Below, piece after piece: positions 50,668 through 58,745 of a stretch of DNA of 64,000 nucleotides. Where the stretch lies: the NCBI RefSeq assembly GCF_014190935.1, contig NZ_JACHVV010000002.1, positions 744,001 to 808,000 of the forward strand, in the 5' to 3' direction. The notes beneath the pieces were generated by a model, which made no database searches, was not told where the DNA came from, and worked only from the letters and a program-made list of their open reading frames with translations. The stretch is from Chryseomonas sp014190935 (GTDB lineage Bacteria > Pseudomonadota > Gammaproteobacteria > Pseudomonadales > Pseudomonadaceae). Within the stretch, counting starts at the first letter, position 1. Every line of letters begins with the position of its first letter. The translations under genes were made by a program, and so were the position numbers.

Positions 50668-50963
50668 GTTGGCGCTGAGCACTGCGAAGCCCAACGTATC
50701 TAGACTCTGGCGCTCATGTTGGGCTTCGACGATGGAGCCGTCTCAACCCAACCTACGTCGGCCGCTCTCGTAGGTTGGGCTGAGCACAGCGAAGCCCAAC
50801 TCCCCCGGCACCCATGTTGGGCTTCGACGATGGAGCCGTCTCAACCCAACCCACATCGGCTGCTCCTGTAGGTTGGGTTGAGCGCAGCGAAGCCCAACGT
50901 TCCCGGCACCAGACCCCATGTTGGCCGCTCTCGTAGGTTGGGTTGAGCGCAGCGAAGCCCAAC
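50664..50963. repeat. Array of six family A repeats in alternating orientation
   Basis: Elements at 50664-50695, 50718-50756, 50770-50800, 50816-50854, 50868-50898 and 50933-50963. Forward copies read GTAGGTTGGGTTGAGCGCAG then CGAAGCCCAAC. The alternating ones read GTTGGGCTTCGACGATGGAG then CCGTCTCAACCCAACCTAC, so neighbours can pair into long hairpins. It fills the 314-base gap between the LOG gene and recX; the first copy starts within the LOG stop region. Confidence 0.92.
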
Positions 50964-50981
50964 ACCGCAAGCCACACCCCA

Positions 50982-51434
50982 CTACCGCCGGCTCAGCACC
51001 CGGTTGATCCCGTCCATGGCATAGCCCCGATAGGCCAGGAAGCGCCCCTGCTTGGCGCGCTCCTTGGCGTCGGCCGGGGGCGTGCCGAATTTTCTGCGCC
51101 ATACCTCTTCCAGCTGTGCCTGCCAGTCCACGTCCGCTTCGCGCAGGGCCCTCTCCACCTGCTCTCTTTTCAGGCCACGCTGGCCGAGTTCCTCGCGGAT
51201 GCGCATGGGCCCGTAACCGGAGCGGGCACGGCTGGCGATATAGCTCTCCAGATAGCGACTTTCATCGAGCAGGCCATCCTCGGCCAGGCGATCCAGCACC
51301 GGACCGAGCAGTTCCTCCTCGGCCCCGCGCCGACGCAGCTTGCGCGACAGCTCTTCACGGCCATGCTCGCGACGCGCCAGCAGATCCATGGCGGCGAAAC
51401 GGATGGCAGCGGTGGTATCCAGCGGATTGCCCAA
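50982..51434 (-). CDS. recX: Recombination regulatory protein RecX
   Basis: 150 residues with three-helix RecX repeats (AMDLLARREHGREELSRKLRRRGAEEELLGPVLDRLAEDGLLDESRYLESYIASRARSGYGPMRIREELGQRGL in several parts). The start is TTG with AGGAGG 7 bases upstream; no ATG is in frame there. RecX binds RecA filaments and limits their extension. It lies just downstream of recA, separated by an intrinsic terminator, so it should be made at lower level by read-through. Confidence 0.93.
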   Translation of the reverse strand: MGNPLDTTAAIRFAAMDLLARREHGREELSRKLRRRGAEEELLGPVLDRLAEDGLLDESRYLESYIASRARSGYGPMRIREELGQRGLKREQVERALREADVDWQAQLEEVWRRKFGTPPADAKERAKQGRFLAYRGYAMDGINRVLSRR

Positions 51435-51452
51435 GGGTGATCCTCCTCATAC

Positions 51453-51478
51453 GAAAACCCCCGCACGGGGCGGGGGTC
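51453..51478 (-). terminator. Intrinsic terminator between recA and recX
   Basis: On the minus strand ACCCCCGC, 5-base loop, GCGGGGGT followed by TTTT (stem arms 51470-51477 and 51457-51464). It lies 22 bases after the recA stop and about 20 bases before the recX start, placed to attenuate recX. Confidence 0.85.
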
Positions 51479-51499
51479 GTCTAGCGCACTGGCAGGCGA

Positions 51500-52543
51500 T
51501 CAGAGATCGACGTCAGCACCTTCTTCAGCAGCCACTTCGGCCTTCTGATTGGTCGGCTGGCTCAGCAGCTTCTCGCGGATCGCCTTGTCCACGGCGCCCT
51601 TGATCTCGGGATTGTCTTCCAGGAACTTGGCAGCGTTGCCCTTGCCCTGGCCGATCTTGCTGCCCTGGTAGCTGTACCAGGCACCCGACTTCTCGATCAG
51701 ACCCAGCTGCACGCCCAGATCGATGATCTCACCATTCAGGTAGATACCCTTGCCGTAGAGGATCTGGAACTCGGCCTGGCGGAACGGCGGCGCCACCTTG
51801 TTCTTGACCACCTTGACGCGGGTTTCGCTGCCGATCACCTCGTCGCCTTCCTTCACCGCGCCGATGCGACGGATATCCAGACGGACCGAGGAGTAGAACT
51901 TCAGGGCATTACCGCCGGTGGTGGTTTCGGGGTTGCCGAACATCACACCGATCTTCATGCGGATCTGGTTGATGAAGATGACCAGGCAGTTGGCGTTCTT
52001 GATGTTGCCGGTGATCTTGCGCAGCGCCTGGGACATCAGACGCGCCTGCAGACCCACGTGCATGTCACCCATCTCGCCTTCGATCTCGGCCTTGGGCACC
52101 AGGGCGGCCACGGAGTCGACGATGATGACGTCGACCGCATTGGAGCGCACCAGCATGTCGGTGATTTCCAGGGCCTGTTCACCGGTATCCGGCTGAGACA
52201 CCAGCAGGTCGTCGACATTGACGCCCAGCTTGCCGGCGTAGTCCGGATCCAGCGCGTGCTCGGCGTCGACGAAGGCGCAGGTGGCGCCCTGCTTCTGGGC
52301 CTGGGCGATGACCGACAGGGTCAGGGTGGTCTTGCCCGAGGACTCGGGACCGTAGATTTCGACGATCCGGCCCTTGGGCAGGCCACCGATGCCAAGGGCG
52401 ATGTCCAGGCCCAGGGAGCCGGTGGAAATCGCTGGAATGGCCTGGCGATCATGATCGCCCATGCGCATCACGGTGCCCTTGCCGAATTGCTTTTCGATCT
52501 GTCCCAAGGCCGCGGCCAGGGCACGCTTTTTGTTGTCGTCCAT
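51500..52543 (-). CDS. recA: Recombinase RecA
   Basis: 347 residues, full length. Walker A GPESSGKTT at residues 65-73, Walker B VIIVDSVAALVPKAEIEGEMGD, L2/DNA-binding region IFINQIRMKIGVMFGNPETTTGGNALKFYSSVRLDIRR, and acidic C-terminus (AAEEGADVDL). It catalyses strand exchange and activates LexA self-cleavage. GAGAGGA ribosome site before the ATG, SOS box upstream. Confidence 0.99.
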   Translation of the reverse strand: MDDNKKRALAAALGQIEKQFGKGTVMRMGDHDRQAIPAISTGSLGLDIALGIGGLPKGRIVEIYGPESSGKTTLTLSVIAQAQKQGATCAFVDAEHALDPDYAGKLGVNVDDLLVSQPDTGEQALEITDMLVRSNAVDVIIVDSVAALVPKAEIEGEMGDMHVGLQARLMSQALRKITGNIKNANCLVIFINQIRMKIGVMFGNPETTTGGNALKFYSSVRLDIRRIGAVKEGDEVIGSETRVKVVKNKVAPPFRQAEFQILYGKGIYLNGEIIDLGVQLGLIEKSGAWYSYQGSKIGQGKGNAAKFLEDNPEIKGAVDKAIREKLLSQPTNQKAEVAAEEGADVDL

Positions 52544-52586
52544 TAGATTCCTCTCGGAGAAAGAAGGGCCAGACGGCCGTGGATAC

Positions 52587-52602
52587 CTGTATAAGTGAAC
52601 AG
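52587..52602. promoter_or_regulatory. LexA (SOS) box of recA
   Basis: CTGTATAAGTGAACAG fits the LexA consensus CTGT-N8-ACAG and is centred about 50 bases upstream of the recA start, in an AT-rich promoter region. Confidence 0.92.
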
Positions 52603-52629
52603 TATTAAACCATATTCACCCCCTGGTTG

Positions 52630-53130
52630 CTACACCCGAGGGCCTTTTTCCTCGGCCAAAAAGGCCAATAAAACCTCCAGCGCGCGGACCTGGGCCTGCT
52701 GGCGAACGGCGGCGCGATCACCGGCAAAGACCTGCCGTTCAGTGCGCAATTTCTCGCCGTCGCGCCAGGCCAGCCAGACGGTGCCGACCGGCTTGCCCGG
52801 CACCCCGCCGCCCGGCCCGGCGATCCCGCTCACCGCCACCGCGAAGCGGGCCCCGGCGCGCCGTTGCGCACCCAGCGCCATGGCCGTAACCACCGCCTCG
52901 CTGACCGCCCCGACCTGTTCGAACAGGGCTTCGGGCACGTCCAGCTGCAGGGTCTTCTGGCGGTTGGAATAGGTGACGAAGCCAGCCTCGAACCAGGCCG
53001 AGCTGCCGGCGACGCGGGTGATCGCCTCGGCGATGCCGCCACCGGTGCAGGATTCGGCAGTGGTGACCTGGGCGCCGGCCGCCTGCAGGGCTTCACCCAG
53101 TTGCCGGGCGAGACTGTCGAGGGAGTCCAT
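52630..53130 (-). CDS. pncC: CinA-family nicotinamide-nucleotide amidohydrolase (PncC)
   Basis: 166 residues, the stand-alone amidohydrolase domain. TTAESCTGGGIAEAITRVAGSS, FVTYSNRQKT and VSGIAGPGGGVPGKPVGTVW carry the family active-site residues. It converts NMN to nicotinate mononucleotide in NAD recycling. It is 86 bases upstream of recA on the same strand, the common Pseudomonas arrangement. GAAGG ribosome site precedes the ATG. Confidence 0.93.
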   Translation of the reverse strand: MDSLDSLARQLGEALQAAGAQVTTAESCTGGGIAEAITRVAGSSAWFEAGFVTYSNRQKTLQLDVPEALFEQVGAVSEAVVTAMALGAQRRAGARFAVAVSGIAGPGGGVPGKPVGTVWLAWRDGEKLRTERQVFAGDRAAVRQQAQVRALEVLLAFLAEEKGPRV

Positions 53131-53250
53131 CGAGACCTTCCTGTGAAAAAGAGAACATAAAAGGTGACCGCGGCAAGCGACCGCCTGCGGCGACCACTGG
53201 TCGGCCTGCACCTTAGACCGGCTTGCCGGCCCGCGTGAGAAAAGATTTAC

Positions 53251-53264
53251 TGAAACCGGTTTCA
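53251..53264. promoter_or_regulatory. PtxS operator upstream of ptxS
   Basis: TGAAACCGGTTTCA, a perfect 14-base palindrome identical to the published PtxS operator, 31 bases before the ptxS start. It implies autorepression relieved by 2-ketogluconate. Confidence 0.92.
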
Positions 53265-53295
53265 GGCACCTACAAAATCCTAACAGCGGTACGCC

Positions 53296-54333
53296 ATGAA
53301 CGATGTCTTTCTCCCAGGTCCGCGCGCCACCCGTGCGACCATCGCCGAAGTGGCCGCCGCCGCCGGCGTGTCCAAGGCCAGCGTGTCTCGCTACATCAGC
53401 GGCGATCGCCGCCTGCTGTCCGACTCCCTCGCCGCGCGCATCGAGCAGGCCGTGGTCGCCCTCGATTTCCAGCCCAACCAGATGGCCCGTGGCCTCAAGC
53501 GCGGTCGCAGTCGCCTGATCGGCATGCTGGTGGCCGATCTGCTCAATCCCTATTCCACGGCGGTGATGCATGGCGTGGAAACCGCCTGCCGCCAGCAGGG
53601 CTATTCGCTGCTGATCTGCAACACCGACCAGGATGCCCGCCAGGAGCGCCAGCAACTGGCCGCGTTGCAGTCCTACAGCATCGAAGGCCTGATCGTGAAC
53701 ACCTTCGGCCAGCACGCCGCCGACCTGCGCCACCTGGGCAGCCGCCTGCCGCTGGTGCTGCTGGATCGCGAATTGCCAGGCGTCGAGGCCGATCTGGTCG
53801 GCCTCGACAACCACCAGGCCATCGCCGATGGCGTGGCCCACCTGCAGCGCCAGGGGTATCGCGACCTGCTGCTGGTGAGCGAACCCCTGGACGGCACCAG
53901 CTCCCGCCGCCAACGTCTGACGGCCTTCGACGCGGCCCTGGCCGAACACCCCGGCTGTCGTGGCGGGCATTGCGCCCAGGCCGACGATGCCCTGGCCCTG
54001 CAGACGGCACTGGCCGCCTTCCTCGCCAGCCCCGGGCCCGGTCCCAAGGCGCTGCTCACCGCCAATGGCGTGGCGACCCTGGCGACGACCCTGGCGTTGC
54101 AGGCCCTGGACGAGCCCCTGTTCGAACGCCTCGGCCTGCTGGCCCTCGACGACCTCGACTGGTTTCCCCTGGTGGGCGGCGGCATCAGCGCCCTCGCCCA
54201 GCCAACCCATGCCCTGGGCATAGCCGCCTTCGAGCGGTTGCAACGGCGGATCGACGGGGATCGCAGCGCCCCGGTGCAGCAGACCTTCGGCGCGGAACTG
54301 CGCATCCGTCAGTCGACTCGCGCCCGAATCTAG
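53296..54333 (+). CDS. ptxS: LacI-family repressor PtxS of 2-ketogluconate utilisation
   Basis: 345 residues. The LacI HTH (ATIAEVAAAAGVSKASVSRYISGDRRLLSDSLAARIEQAV) is followed by the hinge (FQPNQMARGLKRGRSRLIGMLVADL) and a periplasmic-binding-protein-like effector domain. Palindromic PtxS boxes lie before this gene and before the next. PtxS represses itself and the kgu operon in P. aeruginosa and P. putida, and 2-ketogluconate releases it. All four kgu genes follow on the same strand. Confidence 0.94.
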   Translation: MNDVFLPGPRATRATIAEVAAAAGVSKASVSRYISGDRRLLSDSLAARIEQAVVALDFQPNQMARGLKRGRSRLIGMLVADLLNPYSTAVMHGVETACRQQGYSLLICNTDQDARQERQQLAALQSYSIEGLIVNTFGQHAADLRHLGSRLPLVLLDRELPGVEADLVGLDNHQAIADGVAHLQRQGYRDLLLVSEPLDGTSSRRQRLTAFDAALAEHPGCRGGHCAQADDALALQTALAAFLASPGPGPKALLTANGVATLATTLALQALDEPLFERLGLLALDDLDWFPLVGGGISALAQPTHALGIAAFERLQRRIDGDRSAPVQQTFGAELRIRQSTRARI

Positions 54334-54365
54334 AGGCACCTTTCGCCCTTTTGCTCGTCTTTTGT

Positions 54366-54379
54366 TGAAACCGGTTTCA
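54366..54379. promoter_or_regulatory. PtxS operator upstream of kguE
   Basis: TGAAACCGGTTTCA, identical to the site at 53251, only 11 bases before the kguE start, so bound PtxS would also block initiation of the kgu operon. Confidence 0.92.
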
Positions 54380-54390
54380 GGAGAACAACA

Positions 54391-55173
54391 ATGCCACCGG
54401 AGATCGCCATCACCACCTCGGCCTTTGGTGCCGACGGGGTCCGTACCCAGGGTCAGGCCGCCTGGCTCGACCTGATCGCCGCCGCGGGCGCCACCCATGT
54501 GGAAATCCGCGCCGAACTCTTCACCGATGCGCCCGATTTTGCCGCCCTGGGCGCCGCCATCCAGGCGGCTGGTCTGGGCTGTGTCTATTCGGTCCCCCTC
54601 GAACTCTGGCCCGAACCCGGCGCGGCCCTCTCGCCGCGCCTGCCCGCAGCCCTTGCCGAGGCCCGCCTGCTGGGCGCCGATACGCTCAAGGTGTCCCTCG
54701 GGCACTACCGCACAGCGGCCGACCTGACGACGCTTGCCAGCCTGCTGACAGGCGATGGCCCGCAGCTGCTGGTGGAAAACGACCAGACCGCCCAGGGCGG
54801 CCGGGTCGAGCCACTGCGCGCCTTCATCCAGGCGGCCCGGACAATCCAGTTGCCGGTGGCGCTAACCTTCGACGTCGGCAACTGGCGCTGGCAGGACGAA
54901 GACCCGCTGCAGGCGGCTCGCCTGCTCGGCCCCGACGTCCGCTACCTGCATTGCAAGGCGGTGCGCCGGCGCGCCGGTGGCCTGCACGCCGTGCCGCCGG
55001 AAGCCGCCGACCTGCTGGCCTGGCAGGGCCTGATGGCGCACTTCCCCAGCGGCCTGCGCCGCGCCATCGAATTTCCGCTGATGGGAGCGGATCTGCTGGC
55101 CGAGACCCGCCGCCAGGTGGCGGCGCTGCGCACCCTGGATGGCCAGGCCCAGGAGGAGCGCCGTCATGGCTGA
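54391..55173 (+). CDS. kguE: KguE, sugar-phosphate isomerase/epimerase-like protein of the 2-ketogluconate operon
   Basis: 260 residues with a xylose-isomerase-like TIM barrel (MPPEIAITTSAFGADG..., LVENDQTAQGGRVEPLRAFIQAAR, LTFDVGNWRWQDEDPLQAARLL, RYLHCKAV). It is the first gene of kguEKTD; its exact catalytic role in the pathway is not settled. Ends 8 bases inside kguK, so translation is coupled. The ribosome site AGGAG overlaps the end of the PtxS box. Confidence 0.9.
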   Translation: MPPEIAITTSAFGADGVRTQGQAAWLDLIAAAGATHVEIRAELFTDAPDFAALGAAIQAAGLGCVYSVPLELWPEPGAALSPRLPAALAEARLLGADTLKVSLGHYRTAADLTTLASLLTGDGPQLLVENDQTAQGGRVEPLRAFIQAARTIQLPVALTFDVGNWRWQDEDPLQAARLLGPDVRYLHCKAVRRRAGGLHAVPPEAADLLAWQGLMAHFPSGLRRAIEFPLMGADLLAETRRQVAALRTLDGQAQEERRHG

Positions 55174-56095
55174 CATCGACATCCTCGCCTTTGGCGAAAC
55201 CATGACCATGTTCGTCGCCGAGACCCCCGGCGAGCTGGCCACGGTCGGCCAGTTCGGCAAGCGCATCGCCGGCGCCGACAACAACGTGGCCATCGGCCTG
55301 AGTCGCCTGGGCTTCAAGGTCGCCTGGCTGTCGCGGGTGGGCGATGACTCCTTTGGCCGCTTCGTGCGTGCCAGTCTCGAGGCCGAAGGGCTGGACTGCC
55401 GCCGCCTCACGGTCGATCCCCGACACCCCACCGGCTTCCAGCTCAAGTCCCGCGCCACCGATGGCAGCGATCCGGTGGTCGAGTACTTCCGCCGCGGCTC
55501 GGCGGCCAGCCACCTCAACATCGAGGAAGACTTCGATCCCAGCCTGCTGCAGGCGCGTCACCTGCACGCCACCGGTATTCCACCCGCCCTGTCGCCCAGC
55601 GCCCGCGCCTTCAGCCGCCACCTGCTGCAGGCCATGCGCGACGCCGGCCGCAGCATCTCCTTCGATCCCAATCTGCGGCCGTCGCTGTGGGACAGCGAAG
55701 AGCAGATGCGCCGCGAACTCAATGACCTCGCCGCCCTGGCCGACTGGGTGCTGCCCGGCCTGGCCGAGGGCCGGCTGCTGACCGGTTACGACACCCCGGC
55801 GGACATCGCCGCCTTCTACCTCGACCGTGGCGCCAAGGCCGTGGCCATCAAGCTCGGCCCCGAGGGCGGCTACTGGCGCACGCCCGAGGCCGAGGGCGAG
55901 GTCCCCGGCGTAGCGGTGGCCGAGGTGGTCGACACCGTCGGCGCCGGCGATGGCTTCGCCACGGGCTTCGTCAGCGCCCTGCTCGACGGCCTCGACGTCG
56001 CCGCCGCCGTCGCCCGCGGCAACTGGATCGGTGCCCGCGCCGTACAGGTGGTCGGCGACATGGAAGGACTGCCCTACCGCCACGAACTCCCCTGA
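55166..56095 (+). CDS. kguK: 2-ketogluconate kinase KguK (PfkB family)
   Basis: 309 residues from ATG 55166, overlapping kguE by 8 bases. Ribokinase/PfkB fold: DILAFGETMTMFV, GADNNVAIGLSRLG, SFDPNLRPSLW and the catalytic-Asp motif VDTVGAGDGFATGFVSALL. It phosphorylates 2-keto-D-gluconate to the 6-phosphate in the cytoplasm. Context in the kgu operon separates it from KDG kinases of the same family. Confidence 0.93.
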   Translation: MADIDILAFGETMTMFVAETPGELATVGQFGKRIAGADNNVAIGLSRLGFKVAWLSRVGDDSFGRFVRASLEAEGLDCRRLTVDPRHPTGFQLKSRATDGSDPVVEYFRRGSAASHLNIEEDFDPSLLQARHLHATGIPPALSPSARAFSRHLLQAMRDAGRSISFDPNLRPSLWDSEEQMRRELNDLAALADWVLPGLAEGRLLTGYDTPADIAAFYLDRGAKAVAIKLGPEGGYWRTPEAEGEVPGVAVAEVVDTVGAGDGFATGFVSALLDGLDVAAAVARGNWIGARAVQVVGDMEGLPYRHELP

Positions 56096-56138
56096 TCGAC
56101 TCCAACCCCCTGACAAGAACAATCAAGCAGGTGACCCC

Positions 56139-57422
56139 ATGAACGCTTCCCCTCTCGCTCCACGCCGCTGGTGGTATCTGATGCCGGTGGTCTTCATCAC
56201 CTACAGCCTGGCCTATCTCGATCGGGCCAACTACGGCTTCGCCGCGGCCTCGGGCATGGCCGACGACCTGGGCATCACCCCGGCGATGTCCTCGCTGCTC
56301 GGCGCGCTGTTCTTTCTCGGCTACTTCTTCTTCCAGGTGCCCGGCGCCATCTATGCCGAGAAGCGCAGCGTCAAGCGACTGATCTTCTGGAGCCTGATCG
56401 GCTGGGGCGGTCTGGCGACCCTGACCGGCATGGTGCCCAACGTCACCCTGCTGATCGCCATCCGCTTCCTGCTCGGCGTGGTGGAAGCCGCGGTGATGCC
56501 GGCGATGCTGGTCTATCTCTGCCACTGGTTCACCAAGCGCGAGCGCTCCCGGGCCAACACCTTTCTGATCCTTGGCAATCCGGTGACCATCCTCTGGATG
56601 TCGGTGGTCTCGGGTTATCTGATCCATGCCCTGGACTGGCGCTGGATGTTCATCATCGAAGGCCTGCCGGCGGTGATCTGGGCCTTCATCTGGTGGCGCC
56701 TGGCCGCCGAGCGGCCCAAGGATGCCAAGTGGCTCGCCGCTGACGAAAAGGCCCGCCTGGAAGAGGCCCTGAAGGCCGAACAGCAGGGCATGAAGCCGGT
56801 CAAGAACTATGCCGAAGCCTTCCGCTCGCCCAAGGTCATCCTGCTGTCGCTGCAGTATTTCTGCTGGAGCATCGGTGTCTATGGCTTCGTCATCTGGCTG
56901 CCCTCGATCCTGCGCAAGGGTGCCCAGCTGGACATCGTCCAGGCCGGCTGGCTGTCTTCGCTGCCCTACCTGGCGGCCGTACTGGCCATGCTCGGGGTGT
57001 CCTGGGCCTCGGACCGCATGCAGAATCGCAAGCTGTTCGTCTGGCCGCCGCTGCTGATCGCCGCCCTGGCCTTCCTCGGCTCCTTTGCCCTCGGCACCCA
57101 GCACTTCTGGTGGTCCTATGCCCTGCTAGTGGTCGCCGGTGCCTGCATGTACGCCCCCTACGGCCCCTTCTTCGCCATCGTTCCGGAAATCCTGCCTGGC
57201 AACGTCGCCGGCGGCGCCATGGCGCTGATCAACAGCATGGGTGCCCTGGGCTCCTTTGCCGGTTCCTACCTGGTGGGCTATCTCAACGGCGTGACCGGCG
57301 GTCCCGGGGCGTCCTTCGGCTTCATGGGCGGCGCCCTGCTGGTGGCCGTGGTCCTGACCCTGCTGCTGCGCCAGGAACCGGTCACCCGCGCCGCGGCGCT
57401 CAAGCCCGCCACCAGTCACTAG
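56139..57422 (+). CDS. kguT: 2-ketogluconate transporter KguT (MFS, ACS family)
   Basis: 427 residues, 12 membrane segments. FITYSLAYLDRANYGFAAASGMADDLGITPAMSSLLGALFFLGYFFFQVPGA in pieces is typical of anion:cation symporters for sugar acids; SPKVILLSLQYFCWSIGVYGFVIWLPSIL is also typical. It imports 2-ketogluconate formed in the periplasm by gluconate oxidation. Start at ATG 56139 (MNASPLAPRRWWYLMP). Confidence 0.94.
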   Translation: MNASPLAPRRWWYLMPVVFITYSLAYLDRANYGFAAASGMADDLGITPAMSSLLGALFFLGYFFFQVPGAIYAEKRSVKRLIFWSLIGWGGLATLTGMVPNVTLLIAIRFLLGVVEAAVMPAMLVYLCHWFTKRERSRANTFLILGNPVTILWMSVVSGYLIHALDWRWMFIIEGLPAVIWAFIWWRLAAERPKDAKWLAADEKARLEEALKAEQQGMKPVKNYAEAFRSPKVILLSLQYFCWSIGVYGFVIWLPSILRKGAQLDIVQAGWLSSLPYLAAVLAMLGVSWASDRMQNRKLFVWPPLLIAALAFLGSFALGTQHFWWSYALLVVAGACMYAPYGPFFAIVPEILPGNVAGGAMALINSMGALGSFAGSYLVGYLNGVTGGPGASFGFMGGALLVAVVLTLLLRQEPVTRAAALKPATSH

Positions 57423-57436
57423 AGGAAGCGCTGTCC

Positions 57437-58420
57437 ATGAAAAAGAAGGTGATCCACTACAAGGCCCTGTCGCCGGCACTGACCGCGCGCCTGGAAGAGG
57501 CCTTCGACCTGGAATACGTCGACGTCAAGGCGCCGGGCGGCGAGGCCCGGCTGCGCGAACGCCTGCCCGAGGCCCAGGGTCTGCTCGGTTCCAGTTTCAA
57601 GCTGACCCCCGAGTTGCTGGACCTGGCCCCCCGGCTGGAAGCCATCGCCAGTGTCTCGGTCGGCTTCGACAGCTATGACCTGCCCTATCTGCAGCAACGC
57701 GGCATCCTGCTCTGCAACACCCCGGATGTGCTCACCGAAAGCGTCGCCGATGCCGCCTTCGCCCTGCTGCTCGCCACCGCGCGGCGCATCGTCGAACTGG
57801 CGGACTGGGTGCGCGCAGGCCAGTGGCAGGCCAGTCTGGGCGAGGCGCATTTCGGTTGCGACGTCCATGGCAAGACCCTGGGCCTGGTGGGCATGGGCCG
57901 CATCGGCCAGGCCATCGCCCGCCGCGCCCACCTGGGTTTCGGCATGCAGGTCAACTACACGGCCCATGCCGCCAAGCCCGCGGTGGACGAACGCTTCGGC
58001 GCGCGCTTCCTGGCGCTGCCCGAGCTGCTGGCGGAGTGCGACTTCCTCTGCGTCACCGTGCCCCTGAGCGACGAGACCCATCACCTGCTGGGCGCCGCCG
58101 AGCTGGCCCGGTTGCCGGCCCGGGCCATCCTGATCAATGTCTCGCGCGGCCCGGTCATCGACGAAGCCGCCTTGATCACCGCCCTGCAGGAAGGCCGGCT
58201 GCGGGGCGCCGGGCTGGACGTCTTCGATCGGGAACCCGTGGCGCCGGACTCGCCCCTGCTGCAGCTGCCCAACGTGGTGCCTACGCCGCACCTGGGTTCG
58301 GCGACCCGGGAGACGCGCGAGGCCATGGCCCGCTGTGCGGTGGACAACCTGCTGGCCGCCTTGGGCAGTCAGCGACCGGCGAATCTGGTAAATCCAGAGG
58401 TCTGGACGCGGCGCGAGTGA
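57437..58420 (+). CDS. kguD: 2-ketogluconate-6-phosphate reductase KguD
   Basis: 327 residues, D-2-hydroxyacid dehydrogenase family. NAD(P)-binding GLVGMGRIGQAIARRA, active-site Arg in ISVSVGFDS...-type segment (AIASVSVGFDSYDL), INVSRGPVIDEAALITAL, and the His of VVPTPHLGSATRETREAM. It reduces 2-keto-6-phosphogluconate to 6-phosphogluconate, which enters the Entner-Doudoroff pathway. Starts 14 bases after the kguT stop. Confidence 0.94.
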   Translation: MKKKVIHYKALSPALTARLEEAFDLEYVDVKAPGGEARLRERLPEAQGLLGSSFKLTPELLDLAPRLEAIASVSVGFDSYDLPYLQQRGILLCNTPDVLTESVADAAFALLLATARRIVELADWVRAGQWQASLGEAHFGCDVHGKTLGLVGMGRIGQAIARRAHLGFGMQVNYTAHAAKPAVDERFGARFLALPELLAECDFLCVTVPLSDETHHLLGAAELARLPARAILINVSRGPVIDEAALITALQEGRLRGAGLDVFDREPVAPDSPLLQLPNVVPTPHLGSATRETREAMARCAVDNLLAALGSQRPANLVNPEVWTRRE

Positions 58421-58473
58421 GCCTTGGCCGTCATTTGTGGTCAGACAAGTATCATCCCCACGGAGAATGCCCC

Positions 58474-58680
58474 ATGACCGCCTTCGACGATCCCCAAGCC
58501 TTCGTCAACCGCGTGCGCGAGCAGGCCGCCGATGCCGAACGCAGCGGCGACATCCCGCGCCTGCTGCAACTCGTCAATGAGCTGGCCACCGCCTTCGAGC
58601 GCCAGGCCCGCAGCACGGCAGCGGACAACGCCGGCGTGGTGCGCGCCGTCGAGGAATTCGAGCGACACGAGGGCACCTGA
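58474..58680 (+). CDS. Small conserved-type protein (68 aa)
   Basis: 68 residues (MTAFDDPQAFVNRVREQAADAERSGDIPRLLQLVNELATAFERQ...), helical, charged, with no cysteine, membrane segment or signal peptide. CGGAGA lies about 9 bases before the ATG. I do not recognise a named family. It sits between kguD and the sensor kinase on the same strand. Confidence 0.6.
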   Translation: MTAFDDPQAFVNRVREQAADAERSGDIPRLLQLVNELATAFERQARSTAADNAGVVRAVEEFERHEGT

Positions 58681-58745
58681 TCCGGCCTGCCGGTCGTGCA
58701 CCCTTTCGGTACCGTGAACGACCAGCGCCCCGAGGTCTAGCGCCA

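Noticed and set aside
50664..50963. Possible CRISPR array because of ~31-base repeats
   Set aside because: Orientation alternates, intervening sequences are short and irregular, and single copies are dispersed through the window.
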